The notes beneath the pieces were generated by a model. That model made no database searches. It was not told where the DNA came from and was given only the letters and a program-made list of their open reading frames with translations. Made by a program: the position numbers and the translations under genes. Of a stretch of DNA of 64,000 bases, positions 1-10,850 are shown piece after piece. This DNA is from Chamaecyparis obtusa. Taxonomy: Eukaryota > Streptophyta > Pinopsida > Cupressales > Cupressaceae. The stretch lies in NCBI GenBank assembly GCA_027943335.1, contig BSBK01008835.1:1-64000 (forward strand), written 5' to 3'. Positions within the stretch are counted from its first letter, which is position 1. Every line of letters begins with the position of its first letter.

Positions 1-533
1 AACCCTCTAAATCTATAATATACTACTGTATTTATAGAAGAGACTACAAAATAGGTCGGCCTTAAGATCTATTAGATCCAACACTGGAGAAAGAGATGAC
101 CCATATTTAGGTCCAAATTCTTCCCAATGATCAATGAAATCACTAAATCCACGACCAAAATTTAATGAACAAGTTGGCCTCAATAGGAGTCCAAAATAAA
201 TGACTCGGTGAGAAAGACTACTAAGCAACCAAAACCAACTCGGTGAATTAGCTGATCCAACTCGGTGAAAAAATTAATTGAGGAGCAACTAAGCCCCATG
301 TATGAAAATAAGAATACTTCACCGAGAGACCAAAAGAAGCTACCAAGCACATCTAACAATTTTCATATATTTTTGGTGATACTTGATTTCCAAGAACCCA
401 AGATGGTCCTACATCAAATATCCAAAGTTGTTTTGAGATGATTCTTCAAATCATGCAACAGGTACAACCTGAATTGAATCCAACTTAGATTGTAAAATAC
501 ACAAACTGTCTTCAATTGGTCTGTTCTTCCACT
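1..533 (-). repeat. 3' flank of decayed Ty3/gypsy element, non-coding
   Basis: No convincing coding sequence is seen. The stretch lies downstream (minus strand) of the integrase remnant at 534-1349, so it is probably the pol-LTR spacer or LTR of that element. It contains repeated ACTCGGTGA / TCACCGAG motifs near 191, 235, 256 and 318. I could not identify an LTR boundary or polypurine tract. Confidence 0.4.
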
Positions 534-1349
534 TTAATTTATATTCCATGTAGTATTTTCCTCTTGTGTTTTTGCCCACTCTTTGCTCCAACTTCTTCTC
601 AACTTCTTTGGATAATGACTTGGTACTATCATTTCATCATGAGATTCATGATATTCATACAAATCTACAATGTTGAATATAGGTGATATATCCATGTCAT
701 TAGGTAACTCAATCTCATAATTATTTCCACTATAAAACAAATTCAATATCTTGCAATGACCAAATTTCTGCATCCTCAATTTCCATAGGTTCCAATAGGA
801 AATTTACCTTTCTTCAAATGAACCATTACTTCATCCCCAATTGCAAAAGTATATTATCTTCTTGATCTATCTATTGTGTCTTTGTATTTCTAATTACTAT
901 GTTCCAACTTATGTTTCACTTCCTCATGCAATGTCTTCATGGACTCGAAAAATTATTCTCCTTCATCACTTCACTTCTCTTCTTCTGTAATGTTCTTTAA
1001 ATTTTATATACTTCTTAGTTGTGTGCCATTAATAATCTCAAAAGTTATTTTTCCAATAGTCCTATTTACTGAATTATTTTATGCAAACTCTTCTTGTGCC
1101 AACATAGAATCTCAATTACTCAGTTTGTCTACAACTAAGAATTTTAACAGATTACCCAAACTTCTATTTTCAACTTCTATCCATCCATCTATCTAAGGAT
1201 GAAATATAGAACTATACTTCAACTTCATACCCAACATTTTCCATAGAGTCTTCCAAAAATAACCAACAAACTTATCATCTCAATCAGAGACGATACGCCT
1301 CGGTAATCAATGCAATCTGACAATCTCCTTAAAGAAAAGAATTTTTATA
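534..1349 (-). pseudogene. Ty3/gypsy integrase, C-terminal half (decayed, truncated)
   Basis: Read on the minus strand from 1349, this shows the second half of a Ty3/gypsy integrase. The catalytic-core motif LPRRIVSD is followed by a degenerate D-DKFVGYFW block and then by EEFA-NNS, which corresponds to the region of the DDE glutamate. After that comes the C-terminal domain with GDEVMVHLKKGKFPIGTYG, IARY/CKIL and ELPNDMDISPIFN. The last part (534-779) is an open stretch of 81 codons; upstream there are several stops (TGA, TAG, TAA) and at least one frameshift. Integrase inserts the retrotransposon cDNA into nuclear DNA. Everything 5' of the core (HHCC domain, RT, protease, gag) is missing because the LTR of element A begins at 1350. 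No chromodomain is evident. The family assignment is firm; the lineage is not determined. Confidence 0.8.
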
Positions 1350-2631
1350 TGTTATCTCTATTTGAGAATTAAGTGTTCTCATTGGTATCAAACAAGATCA
1401 GTCAGTAATCTAAGCTATTCAAGTTGGTAAAGATTGGAATAAGGAGCTAAACAAGTTAGTCGATTGAACTTATAAAGCCTTCATAACGAGCAGTTACAAG
1501 GAAGAACCTACAAATAAAAGAACACAGGTTTAACTGACCATGTTTACTGAGCATCAAATTTTACTAAGCACTGAGTCAATAAACACTAAGTATTCTACAC
1601 ACTGAGCATTAGTTAATTCATTGAACTAGGAATGCAATATTTACCAAGTTGTTCAGGAAATGGCATAGTAATAAAAATGGCACATATCTCTATACAAAGG
1701 GTTTACATAGATCTAAATTTTTTTAACCAAGATCAAGACACATTTATGATGGATGTAACCATTTAATGTTGTGATGATTCCTATGTAATATTTAGATCTA
1801 GGTTATTTTTGTACAATGTAGAGCTTAGGTTTTCTAAGATGATGTAAACCTAATTACATCAAAGTAGTTTTCTATATAATTATAAATGATGTCATTTTGA
1901 CATGTACATGACAAGGAGATCATGAAGAATAAGCCACATACAAGACATCAGTAATCAGATAAGGGTTTACATGAATGAATCGTTATTAGAGACATTATTC
2001 ATTTTATCAAAAATATACAAGGCAATATACCAAGCAGGACAGAGAATAATATTCTACACATCAAGGTGAAATCTACTTAATATTTCATAGATATGATTAA
2101 GACAAGAACAAGTTGTCATTTATAGATATTTACTATTATCAATTTTAACCATTGTAGAAGGATTGTAAATCTCTCGACAGAGTAGACTTAATAGTCTTTT
2201 GTAAATCACCTAACAGAGTGCACACTTATTTGGTGTTGCTAAAATCCTTTCACAAGGTAGATCTAATTGATCTTATGTTACTCCTTACAGGGTAAGATCA
2301 CTAGAAGTGATCACAATTGTAGCCTTAATTGGCATATTTTATTTACTACACTAGTGAAGAATTTGTGGGTGTCATTTCCAGCACATTTTTTACTTTCTAA
2401 CAAGGGTTTTTCCATAATTAAAATACTTGAGTCATGGGATAGAATTTTCATGAATGTTTTATTATTTTTTTTACATACATTTTATATTTTCAAGTCATTT
2501 GAATGAATGTTGCAAAAGATGGACTCAATCGGTTAGTTAAGCACTACCATTGTAGATTGTCAATTAAGAAATTTTTTGAAGATAATGATTCACCCCTCCC
2601 CTCTTAGCACTATATCTTTCCTATCCCAAAA
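1350..2631 (+). repeat. 5' LTR of element A
   Basis: It begins TGTTATCTCTATTTGAG and ends at about CCCAAAA, just before a degenerate tRNA-Met PBS. The start and the 3' half align with the minus-strand LTR at 61038-62164, which begins TGTTAATCTCTATTGAG, so A and D belong to one family. It contains ACTGAG/ACTAAG motifs around 1532-1605, degenerate repeats of about 35 bp (2167-2300), the short palindrome GATCACT-aga-AGTGATC near 2295, and the C-rich CACCCCTCCCCTC box 40 bp before its end. The matching 3' LTR of A is not found; A seems cut at about 38450. Confidence 0.75.
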
Positions 2632-2633
2632 AT

Positions 2634-2645
2634 TGGTATTAGAGC
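2634..2645 (+). promoter_or_regulatory. Primer-binding site of element A (initiator tRNA-Met type, degenerate)
   Basis: TGGTATTAGAGC lies two bases after the LTR end. It differs from the common plant PBS TGGTATCAGAGC by one C-to-T change. It would prime minus-strand cDNA synthesis. Confidence 0.7.
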
Positions 2646-2693
2646 TAGTTCTCTTATTTGGAAGTTTAATCACTAAAGAGGAAAGATTTCAGG

Positions 2694-3832
2694 ATGGAAA
2701 GATATAAGTTTGACAAGATAATTGAAAATCAAAAGATTAGGATACAAATCTTCACTAAACGATACAAGAAAGTAAGTGATGAATTGAAGTTACTGATTTA
2801 GAGAAAATATATGGCTATTTGGTCCAGTGAAAATGATTACCATGAAGAAGATATTGATGATCCATTTTAGAACACCAGATCTGGATCAAGAAGTATATCT
2901 GACATATCTAAAGAAGAAATTTTCTATTTATCTAGAATTAATTCACATCTTACTGAACAAGTTAAAGCTTTGCAAATCAGAGAAGAAAGACACATGGTAA
3001 GAATGATTGATACCATGAACAATGCTAGGAAAGAAAAAGTTGAGAGAAATTTGGTTGTTGAAGACATAAGACAAATGACTGAGAAACCACAACAGCAAGA
3101 ATCTAAGATACTGAGACATACTAAGCATCACTTTGAAATATCTAATCAAATAGTTACTATAATTCAAGAAGTTAACTGAGTGAATAGTGAATTTACAAGG
3201 AAACTTGAATACATTGGTGAACTCAAAGAAGAAAATGAGAGACTAAAAAATGAAGTAAAGATGCAGTACCAACATAATGAAATAATTAAGAAAACTAAAG
3301 ATAGTTCCAAGAAAATTGATGAATTTCTGATTAATCAAAGAGGACTTGGAAGTACTACTGGATTAGACTATACTGAGCAAGGAGAATCATCTAAGAAAGA
3401 TCAATATATGAATACCTACAAGAGTCAAAGATCTAAGAAACTTTCATGCTATCATTGTGGTAAACTGAGCCACACATCAAATGTTTGCAGGACTAAAGCT
3501 AAAGGTAATCCTAAAACCACTCCTAGTTTAATGGTTATTGCTATAGTTGTAAGAAGTATGGACATCGGGAACATGAGTGTAGATCTAAGTTGAATAGGAC
3601 TCCTAACAAACCCTACATGGAGAAATATTGTCACACTTGCAACATGCATTTACATACATCACAAGAATGCAGAACAAAGATGAAGCAAGTCTAGACACTG
3701 AAAGGAGAAAACAAGACCTATCAACCGAGGAGGCAAGGTAATGCTTATAATTGGGATTACAACACATGGGTTAGTTGTAAAACATGTGGAAGATATGGAC
3801 ATATTGCAACTAACTGCATGAGGAAGAACTAA
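2694..3832 (+). pseudogene. Element A ORF1: gag-like coiled-coil protein with four CCHC knuckles
   Basis: The first ATG after the PBS (2694) opens a reading frame starting MERYKFDKIIENQK, closely matching the start of ORF1 in element C at 56273 (KIIENQKI shared). The N-terminal two thirds is highly charged and Leu/Glu/Lys-rich with heptad-like spacing (for example ELKEENERLKNEVKMQ), so coiled-coil is likely. Four CX2CX4HX4C zinc knuckles follow at 3447-3488, 3539-3580, 3629-3670 and 3776-3817. A frameshift separates knuckle 1 from knuckles 2-4, and stops occur near 2802, 2868 and 3177. Zinc knuckles typify nucleocapsid parts of retroelement Gag, which bind and package RNA; that role is inferred here. 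The frame ends with a TAA at 3830. No protease, RT or integrase follows. Confidence 0.7.
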
Positions 3833-4392
3833 AGAGGAATATCTTGCTATTGGACAAGGTTTGTCACTTAAGTACAGATTGAGGAGACCAAGTGCGAGAA
3901 ACAAAAACTTATGAGAATAGCAATACAATTGAAGATATCATGAGGATAAGAAACACTATGTGGAGAAAACCATCAAGTGATAATGCAAAGTCAAGAAATG
4001 CAATCAGTGACACCTCATCTATTGGATTGGGTGACAATGCCACCTCCAGTTAAGTCAAAAAATGGAATTTCTAACTCTAACTTATTATATATACCATATG
4101 GCTCCTTATATCAAATATACACATACCAAATCTGCATGAATTAAGATGGACTATGGTTTCATATATTTTGAGCTTTAAGTATTTACGGTCGATATATGCT
4201 AGACTGAGAAAGAAGTTACATGTCGGTAACTATTAGAAAGGTTAACCGATTGCTAGTATTAATCAAGTGGAATTTCATGTGTTAACAGAGCTTATAACAT
4301 TTCAAAGTATACACTAAGCATGACTATTGTTACCAAGCCATGTTAGGTCAAAAATTTATTGCAAAAGGTTTGAGCAGAAATTTCAAAACTAC
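3833..4392 (+). other. Spacer between ORF1 and ORF2 of element A
   Basis: No supportable coding region. The first about 200 bp may be a decayed tail of ORF1. The rest is AT-rich and contains a few ACTGAG/ACTAAG-like motifs. It leads into a TATA-like element at 4393. Confidence 0.4.
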
Positions 4393-4400
4393 TATAAATA
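4393..4400 (+). promoter_or_regulatory. Candidate internal TATA box upstream of ORF2
   Basis: TATAAATA, followed by GACGAAGG, lies 206 bp before the ORF2 start codon at 4599. The intervening sequence has no long ORF and ends AAGAACAATGGC, a good plant start context. This would suit a separately transcribed ORF2, but a single TATA match in AT-rich DNA is weak evidence. Confidence 0.3.
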
Positions 4401-4598
4401 GACGAAGGACTTAGCTTATTTTTTACATTGTGATCACGAAGGGCTAAGAGTTTTTAGAGAAAATTTGAGTGAAGTATTTTCAGAGAGATTGAAAAAAGAT
4501 TTTAAGGATTTTGAGAAGAATCATCATTGTTACAAGTAAGTCCTATCATCACCGAGTTGTTTCTTTAATATTTTCCTAAAGCCCTAAATTGAAGAACA

Positions 4599-5489
4599 AT
4601 GGCATCTGCATCAAATGTTAAAAATTCTAAGAATATAGGTAAGGAGGATGTCAGGTTGATCATTTCTACTATATGTGATGAGCCAAAGTACAAACTTCAC
4701 CCCAAAGTTGCTTCACAGATTCATAAAACTAGAGCATTTTCAAGCATACCATCTAGGGTTTTTCTAGTTGAATACATACGCACCTACATTCACTATAAAA
4801 TTGGTGATTTTGAGCTCAGTTCCACATTTCAAGAGCTAAGTGTTGATGGAAAATTAAAGGATGGTCACAAGCATTTGAGGTTCAAGAGATTCATTAATGT
4901 CCTACATTTCCCAAAAGTATTAAGGAATGAATGGATCAGAATTATTTTGAGACATTATCATGATGGAAAACTATGGCTAGATGAGCCCATGAAAATTGTG
5001 AAGGATATCATACATGCAGTAATAGGTTACCCTACTACTAACAAATTTAAAGCACTAAGGAGTGCACCAAGAACTGATAAAGAAAAAGCTACTGGAGCTA
5101 AATGGGATGGAAGAGGAATGAAGTTAACACTATCATTGATCTCAAAACTAGGCTCGATGCATATGTTATTGGGTACAAAATAGTTCAATTGAGCAAACCT
5201 AACAACGTACCATGTGGAGTGATAGATATTGCATATAAGATGGCAAAAAAGGGATTTCAGCTGGACCTCACTAAGTTGTTGAAACAAGATGAAGAAAACA
5301 TGAAAATAATTTGGTCAGAAAAACCAAATACATGTAAGTTTGGATAATTTATATGTTGCATATTCTTTTATGTAAAATACTTTTTCCCTTCAATCGGTAG
5401 TGTTGACTAGACTACTGACAAGCCAGTGACTCTACAAATAAATGATTTGATACAAAGTTAGGGTGAAAATTTTGTGAGTATACTAAATA
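4599..5489 (+). pseudogene. Element A ORF2, N-terminal part (unrecognised protein), cut by gypsy array
   Basis: ATG at 4599 starts MASASNVKNSKN. It is open for 193 codons to 5180, shifts frame near 5115 into another open stretch (5102-5344, with NTIIDLKTRLDAYVIGYK), and then continues with stops to the insertion point at 5494. I do not recognise the family. The segment is mixed alpha-helical in character with basic patches and contains WIRIILRHYHDGKLWLDEP. A GTAAGT donor-like site occurs at about 5334 and a pyrimidine-rich AG at about 5400, so a short intron is possible, but the phases do not fit cleanly. The frame resumes on the far side of the 30-kb array at 35654: KPVTLQINDLIQ before the insertion and FEKFKETMNT just after it are compatible in phase. 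Function unknown. Confidence 0.6.
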
Positions 5490-5494
5490 TTTAG
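5490..5494 (+). repeat. Target-site duplication TTTAG, left copy
   Basis: The five bases TTTAG lie directly before the first gypsy LTR and are repeated at 35649-35653 directly after the fourth LTR. No such pair is expected or seen at the internal LTR junctions. Confidence 0.8.
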
Positions 5495-6098
5495 TCTCAT
5501 GCCTGACCCTATTTCATTATGTTCCTAGTAGTCGTAATTTTTATGTTGTATCTATTTTAAGTTATGATTGGGGAACTTAAACTCTGTGGATAGTTGATTA
5601 ACTCTGTTAGTTAGTGTGTTTTGTTGGATTCTGTTCTTATTATCTTTAGCAGTGTATGAGTGTGTGTGTGTTAGTTGACTGCAATAAGGATTCAGTTTTA
5701 TGATCTGGTTATATTGCAGATTCATAATGAATGTTTGGTTTTTAAATTGAGATGGATTTCTATTGTATCATTGTCCGTGCGAAAAGTAATACTGTTATAG
5801 AATGTTTTGCAGAATTTCAGTTAAATTTTATGGTTGTAAAGAAAATCAGAGTTGATAATGTGTATGTGGTAAGTAGTGGTTTTGTATGTGATCATACTTA
5901 AACTTTTGTCACTAATTCAATTATTATGATATTGTGATCTTGAGTTTATGGTGATGTGGATAAGTTTATATGTGTATGATTGGTATAATATTTGACTCTG
6001 AATTCAGAATTAATAAAGCTCTATTTACATGGATACATGTACTTCTTGTATTATGTTAGTGTTTCAGTTAGTAATCTATTCTTGTCTTATATTTATGA

Positions 6099-6099
<1 letters not shown>

Positions 6100-6177
<78 letters not shown>
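6100..6177 (+). repeat. (TA)n microsatellite in LTR1
   Basis: About 78 bp of uninterrupted alternating AT, at the same position as the tracts in LTR2, LTR3 and LTR4 (between TTTATGAG and CCCTGTTAATGG). Confidence 0.95.
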
Positions 6178-6179
<2 letters not shown>

Positions 6180-6262
6180 CTGTTAATGGAAGGCTATATA
6201 TTACTTGGGCATCTTCCTATATGAATAATGTGTGGTCATGTTTTACATATATTAATATATGC

Positions 6263-6346
6263 ACATAAGTGTGAATGATAATTCACACTTATGTACATAT
6301 AAAAATGAATAAGGACTGGATTATTTAATAACTACACCTTATTCAT
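6263..6346 (+). other. Pair of inverted repeats (potential hairpins) in LTR1
   Basis: First hairpin: ACATAAGTGTGAAT, loop GATA, ATTCACACTTATGT, a perfect 14-bp stem (6263-6294) that extends outward with one mismatch. Second hairpin: ATGAATAAGG (6305-6314) and CCTTATTCAT (6337-6346), a perfect 10-bp stem. Both are present in every LTR of the array; the first is perfect in LTR1 and LTR4 and has mismatches in LTR2 and LTR3. Confidence 0.7.
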
Positions 6347-9300
6347 AAAGGAAGATGCATGACAGATGGAGGTGATAGAATTGTTATGTCATAGTAATCG
6401 GCAGCGGTGTTAGTAAGGCTGCCGAGCTTTGGGTTTAGTGAGGTTTTGGGCGGCATTGACATTGGACACTTGTTGAAAGGAATTAATTCTTGCATGTGTC
6501 GGTTTAGTGTGTTGGTAAGTTTGGGGTTCGAGCTGGTACATCACTTGGCTCGCAACTTGCCAAGTGTGGGAGACCAGTCACGGCTGGTAAGGAATAGTTA
6601 ATGGATGCTTATCTTCTTTCTTGAGTCTTTTCCACCATTGTTGTTGTGGTTTCGGAGGATGGTTGCATGTAGTGGGTTTCTCCTTCTCTGTCACTTGCAA
6701 TGGTTATGTTGGCTATTTTCATGGCTTCTAGTTCACCCAGCACGAGGAAGTTTTGGGCTGTTGTCTGTTGGGGGTTGTGAGTACCATTTCTTTACCTCTG
6801 CAATACCATTGTATCATTGAGTTTTATTTTTCTGCTGGTCTGGGGGTTTCAGTTGTGGACAAAGCTTGGATTCTTGTTTCAGTGCTCGATTGTGCAGGTC
6901 AGGGCTAGCATCTAACCCTCTTATTTACTCCATGCACATTCATTATGTTTGTATCGACTGTAAATGTGTTAAATAGAACTTCGGCTTTCATGTATCGTGT
7001 TTGTTTTGTGGAAAGGATAGTTTATATTTTTATGATTCTATAATTATAAACTCAATATGTTGTTAGAATAGTAAACCAAAGACAAAATGTGGGAACGAAC
7101 ACTCTTTTTGGATTAGGATCATCTGATTAGTGGTTCCTTGCTTATACTTGTTAGTGTTTAGTCGAAAGATAATAATATGTGATTGTTTTAAAATGGGTTT
7201 TATTTGAGTTGGGTTTGAATCATTTTTGGTGAAGTATTATTTCAGATGTAGGAAAAGATGTTTGAGTGATGGTCAAGTTCGGTCTGTGTAATTATTTAAA
7301 GGGATGGGTTTTCTAGTAGCCGATATGTTAGTATTAGGGGCTCGCCTTGTCATTTTATTTTTGGGCATTTTGGTTTGGACATATGATCAGTATTTGGTGA
7401 GAAATAGGCTATATGATTGAAGATGTTTATATACTTTCTTTCTGGGCAGCTTTCGGTGGTATCAATATTTGGTAGCAAGGTATGTTGCTGTTGTCAATCT
7501 GTATGGAGGTAGTGTTTAGTAATGTTGACAGATTTGGGAGTAACATAGTTTTGTCGAACCTATGCTTATTTTGTGAATGGATTATTGTCGTTAGCTAATG
7601 TTAGTCTTGGAACGAAGGTTTTATGGTCTCAGTTCTTAAACCCGAGAAATTGTAATGGTTGAACCAGTTACGGTGTATTATTGTTTCAATGCATGGTCGG
7701 GTAATGTTAAGTTGTTAGTGACTTGGTATTTTGGGTCTTCTCTTGTTGTAATGTATAGTTTGTCGAGATGTTTGGGGGACTGCACTTTCTTAGAGTTTTA
7801 GTTTCATGCTTCTGTATTTTTATTATCACTTGTTAATTCTTCATTAGACATTAAAGGCAGGGAGTCGAACATATGTATATTGTTGAATTCTAGTGTTGTC
7901 GGTGATTACTTTGATTTGAGTTATTGGTTTAAGTTCTTCATTTCTTTAGAGGTTTATAGTGCTTCTTTATTTACTGTTTATGGCATGGTGAGGCTCAGTC
8001 TTTGTTAATCATAAACACTTGAATTTTCCTTCATTCTTATATCAGCAAGGGTATATTCTTAGTTGTGAGTAACGTAGTCTATTAACTATTACTTAAGTGT
8101 GTTTATCATAAAACCAAAACATGTTTTCATATTCAGACAGTATGTAATTCGATTCTCTATTAGATACTAAGAATTATTTGGAATTAGGTTGATTTCTAAG
8201 AATTGTTGTTATCAGATTTTGATGTTGACATTACTGTTTAAGAAATTTTGTGTTATGTTCAAATCTTGTATTGTAACATACTTGTGATATGGGATAATGT
8301 ATTTGGTTATGGTACCAGTCTGACAATGATAGATTGTACCCTATTAGTGCTGTGAGCACGGAACAATAGTTTATGACCTATTGATGTTAGACTCGTAGAT
8401 AACTCAAATATATATATGTGCATTGATTCGTTTCTTTTGCTGTAAGTTATAATACAATGCTGATATTATCAAATGAGATTTTCATTATACACTTCCTTTG
8501 TGACAGTAGGATGAATAAGAGTTATGAGATGGAATTGTGATATAGAATTATGTCTATGATCTGATCCATACCGGAAAGTGGAATCATGTGGATTCATGGA
8601 TTGATTCTGTTTGCATGAAAAGTTTCTAGCAATTTTGTTTTAAACTTATGTTTGTGAAGAATTCAGAAGATGAACACATATGGAGATGGCTGAATTTGGA
8701 TGCACCAATTCAGTGAACAACGGATAACCTTTAAAATTAATGGGGAATGGGTATAATATTTAAAAAGATAATTGGCCTTTCCTATGTCTATGATTTGGGT
8801 GATCTAGAATGGAGTATGGGGCATAAGGTACTGTTACATTACTAAATGGATTAACAGTTAGCTGTGAGCACTGTTATGTTTACTAAGAGGATAACAGACG
8901 ACCTTGCACTGTAAGATACATCATGGGCACAACCATGGGTGCAGAATGATGACCCTTCAGTGTTAAATCATCTCAGTATGTATGTGCATCATCCTTCTAA
9001 ATTCTGACTGTGAGTTATTTATTTTGTCATGCTTTCATGTCTACTTTATCATGTGACTGTTGTGATGAGATAATGATGTTTTGCTCAAATGAACTTATGG
9101 TTTTTGGTTATATGTTCATGATGGTACTAATGAAATGGCAGGTGTCTCATGGAGGTTTTCTGATATATGTAATTATGCTGAGCCCTATTGTCTATTTCTT
9201 TTGCATGTGTTAATGTCTTATAGATTCTAGTTTTGAAGAGTCATTCTAAAGTAGGCAGGCAACATGGAATGATTTATAGATTGTTTTACATATGTAAATT

Positions 9301-9516
9301 GAAATACACTGTAATTGTAATGATCAACCTTTGTGTTGAATTTATGTATTCATGATACTGGATGAAGTGTTACATATGTATTTATTTGTAAAAAATTTCC
9401 TTATGAGATATGTTGATGTAACTTGAATTGGAATTTAATATAAAAAAATTTGTTGTAGTTTATTTCAGTTCCTTATTTGTGTGTGCACTATGGTTTATTT
9501 TCTGTGGTGTTACATT

Positions 9517-9528
9517 TGGTATCAGAGC
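9517..9528 (+). promoter_or_regulatory. Primer-binding site, gypsy internal 1
   Basis: TGGTATCAGAGC, two bases after LTR1, matches the usual plant initiator-tRNA-Met PBS exactly. Confidence 0.85.
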
Positions 9529-9620
9529 GCTGGTTTCTTTAACTAGGGCTTTGGGTTATAGGGTTTAGCTCGTTAGTTGCATGGTCTTTTATCGGTAGTT
9601 GTTTGTTTCAAGCTGCTAGT

Positions 9621-10850
9621 ATGCCTCCCCATACAAGAGGATCTCAGGGACGCGAAGACCCAGTCAATGCTAATGTCGAAAGAGGCAGAGGTAGAGGCAG
9701 GGGCCTTGGTAGAATTCCAAGACACCAGGATGCGGATGGAAATAACCCCATCAGGCAAGGTGGCAATGATGGTAACAATCAGGATGCCCAAAGCGATCCT
9801 CATGCTAATGTTCTCCAAAGTATTTGGGATCGGTTGGATAACATTGAGACTAATAATCATATTCTAGGTGGGGGAGAAAATCCTCAAGTGCCTCAGGTTC
9901 ATGTTAATAATCCTCTAATTGAGGAAGATCCTATTGTCAGGGCACAAATTAAAGATCTGTCTAAGATCAAAGGACCACCATTTTATGGGACAGAAGAAGG
10001 CACCACAGCTGAAGCTTGGCTGTTGAACATTGAGCGATGCTTTATTTTGCACCATTACCAGAGCAATGTGAAGGTGTGATGAACTGTCATGTAGCTTAGG
10101 AATTTTCCTTCTATTTGGTGGGAGCAAGAGTTGGAGAAACTGGGAATTGATATCTCCCAAGTGACATGGGAACTCTTTTTGGAATGCTTCAAGGAGAGAT
10201 TTATGTTCGAGTACGGGCAGCAGGCCCGTGCTGAAGAGTTCTTTGACATTCTACAGAAGGGTTCTTCAGTAGAGACCTATGAGTGAAGGTTTCATGAACT
10301 CAAGAAGTACTTAGGGTGGATGGAGGATAACAAGGCTTTGGTTCAGCATTTTATCAGGGGGCTCAATCCCAAGATAGGTGAGGAAGTGAGGACCTTTAAA
10401 CCTTTGACTATGCAGGAGGCTTTTGAGAGAGCCAAGCTTATTGAAATGATGTCAGGGTACCATGGGTCATTTCCTAAAGCCAGTGTGAATCCACCTACTT
10501 AGAGTGATTTCAGGAGTCCGAAACAGTCTCAAGGTAGCTTTAAATCTGGATTCTCTAGTGGAAAGTTCAAAAAGAGGAAGTTTGACAAACCCTCTCCATC
10601 CAACAAGAATAATAGGGTGCCGGAACAATCCAAACCTCCTCAGCAATCTTAGAGTATTCAGAGTAATGCACCTTCTCAGGGTAGGGACTTCAAGAGGTTT
10701 GTGACCTATTTCCATTGTGGGTAGTAGGGGCATTATCAAGCTCAATGTCCTGGTTGGGGCAAGCAGAGATCAGAGGCTAATCCACCCAGGTCAGAGGCTA
10801 CTGTGAGTGATTCTACACGGAACCACCATGTATTTGCAACCTTGGATTAG
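9621..10850 (+). pseudogene. gag: Gypsy gag, copy 1 (decayed)
   Basis: ATG at 9621 starts MPPHTRGSQGRED, followed by an Arg/Gly-rich stretch (RGRGRGRG), then the retrotransposon gag core with IKDLSKIKGPPFYG, EAWLLNIERCF and a later NPKIGEEVRTFKPLTMQEAFERA block. A CCHC knuckle lies at about 10710-10750. It reads YFHCGQQGHYQAQC in essence, but two Gln codons are TAG here and the first Cys is Tyr, so it would bind zinc poorly. Other stops: TGA at 10077 (Trp in copy 2), TAG at 10093, TGA at 10284 (Arg), TAG at 10499 and 10649 (Gln). Gag would form the cytoplasmic virus-like particle. The same protein is recognisable in copies 2 and 3. Confidence 0.85.

Larger units (their letters stand above)
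5495..9514 (+). repeat. Gypsy LTR1 (4.0 kb)
   Basis: Starts TCTCATGCCTGACCC (TG mutated to TC) and ends GTGTTACA. It contains a (TA)n tract at 6100-6177, two strong inverted repeats (6263-6294 and 6305-6346), and a segment 7269-7628 that is deleted in LTR3. No protein-coding sequence is convincing; short open frames such as 6407-6601 lack an ATG and resemble nothing. Confidence 0.9.

Noticed and set aside
4570..4585. CCCTAAA, telomere-like hexamer/heptamer
   Set aside because: Single occurrence; no tandem array.
6407..6601. Open frame recurring in LTR1, LTR2 and LTR4 (6407, 15503, 32524)
   Set aside because: It starts with GTG, lacks a supported ATG, is broken in LTR3, and recurs simply because the LTRs are copies. 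No protein similarity recognised.
9515..9530. TGGTATCAGAGC as a possible tRNA gene fragment
   Set aside because: Only the 12-base PBS complement is present; no tRNA arms around it.
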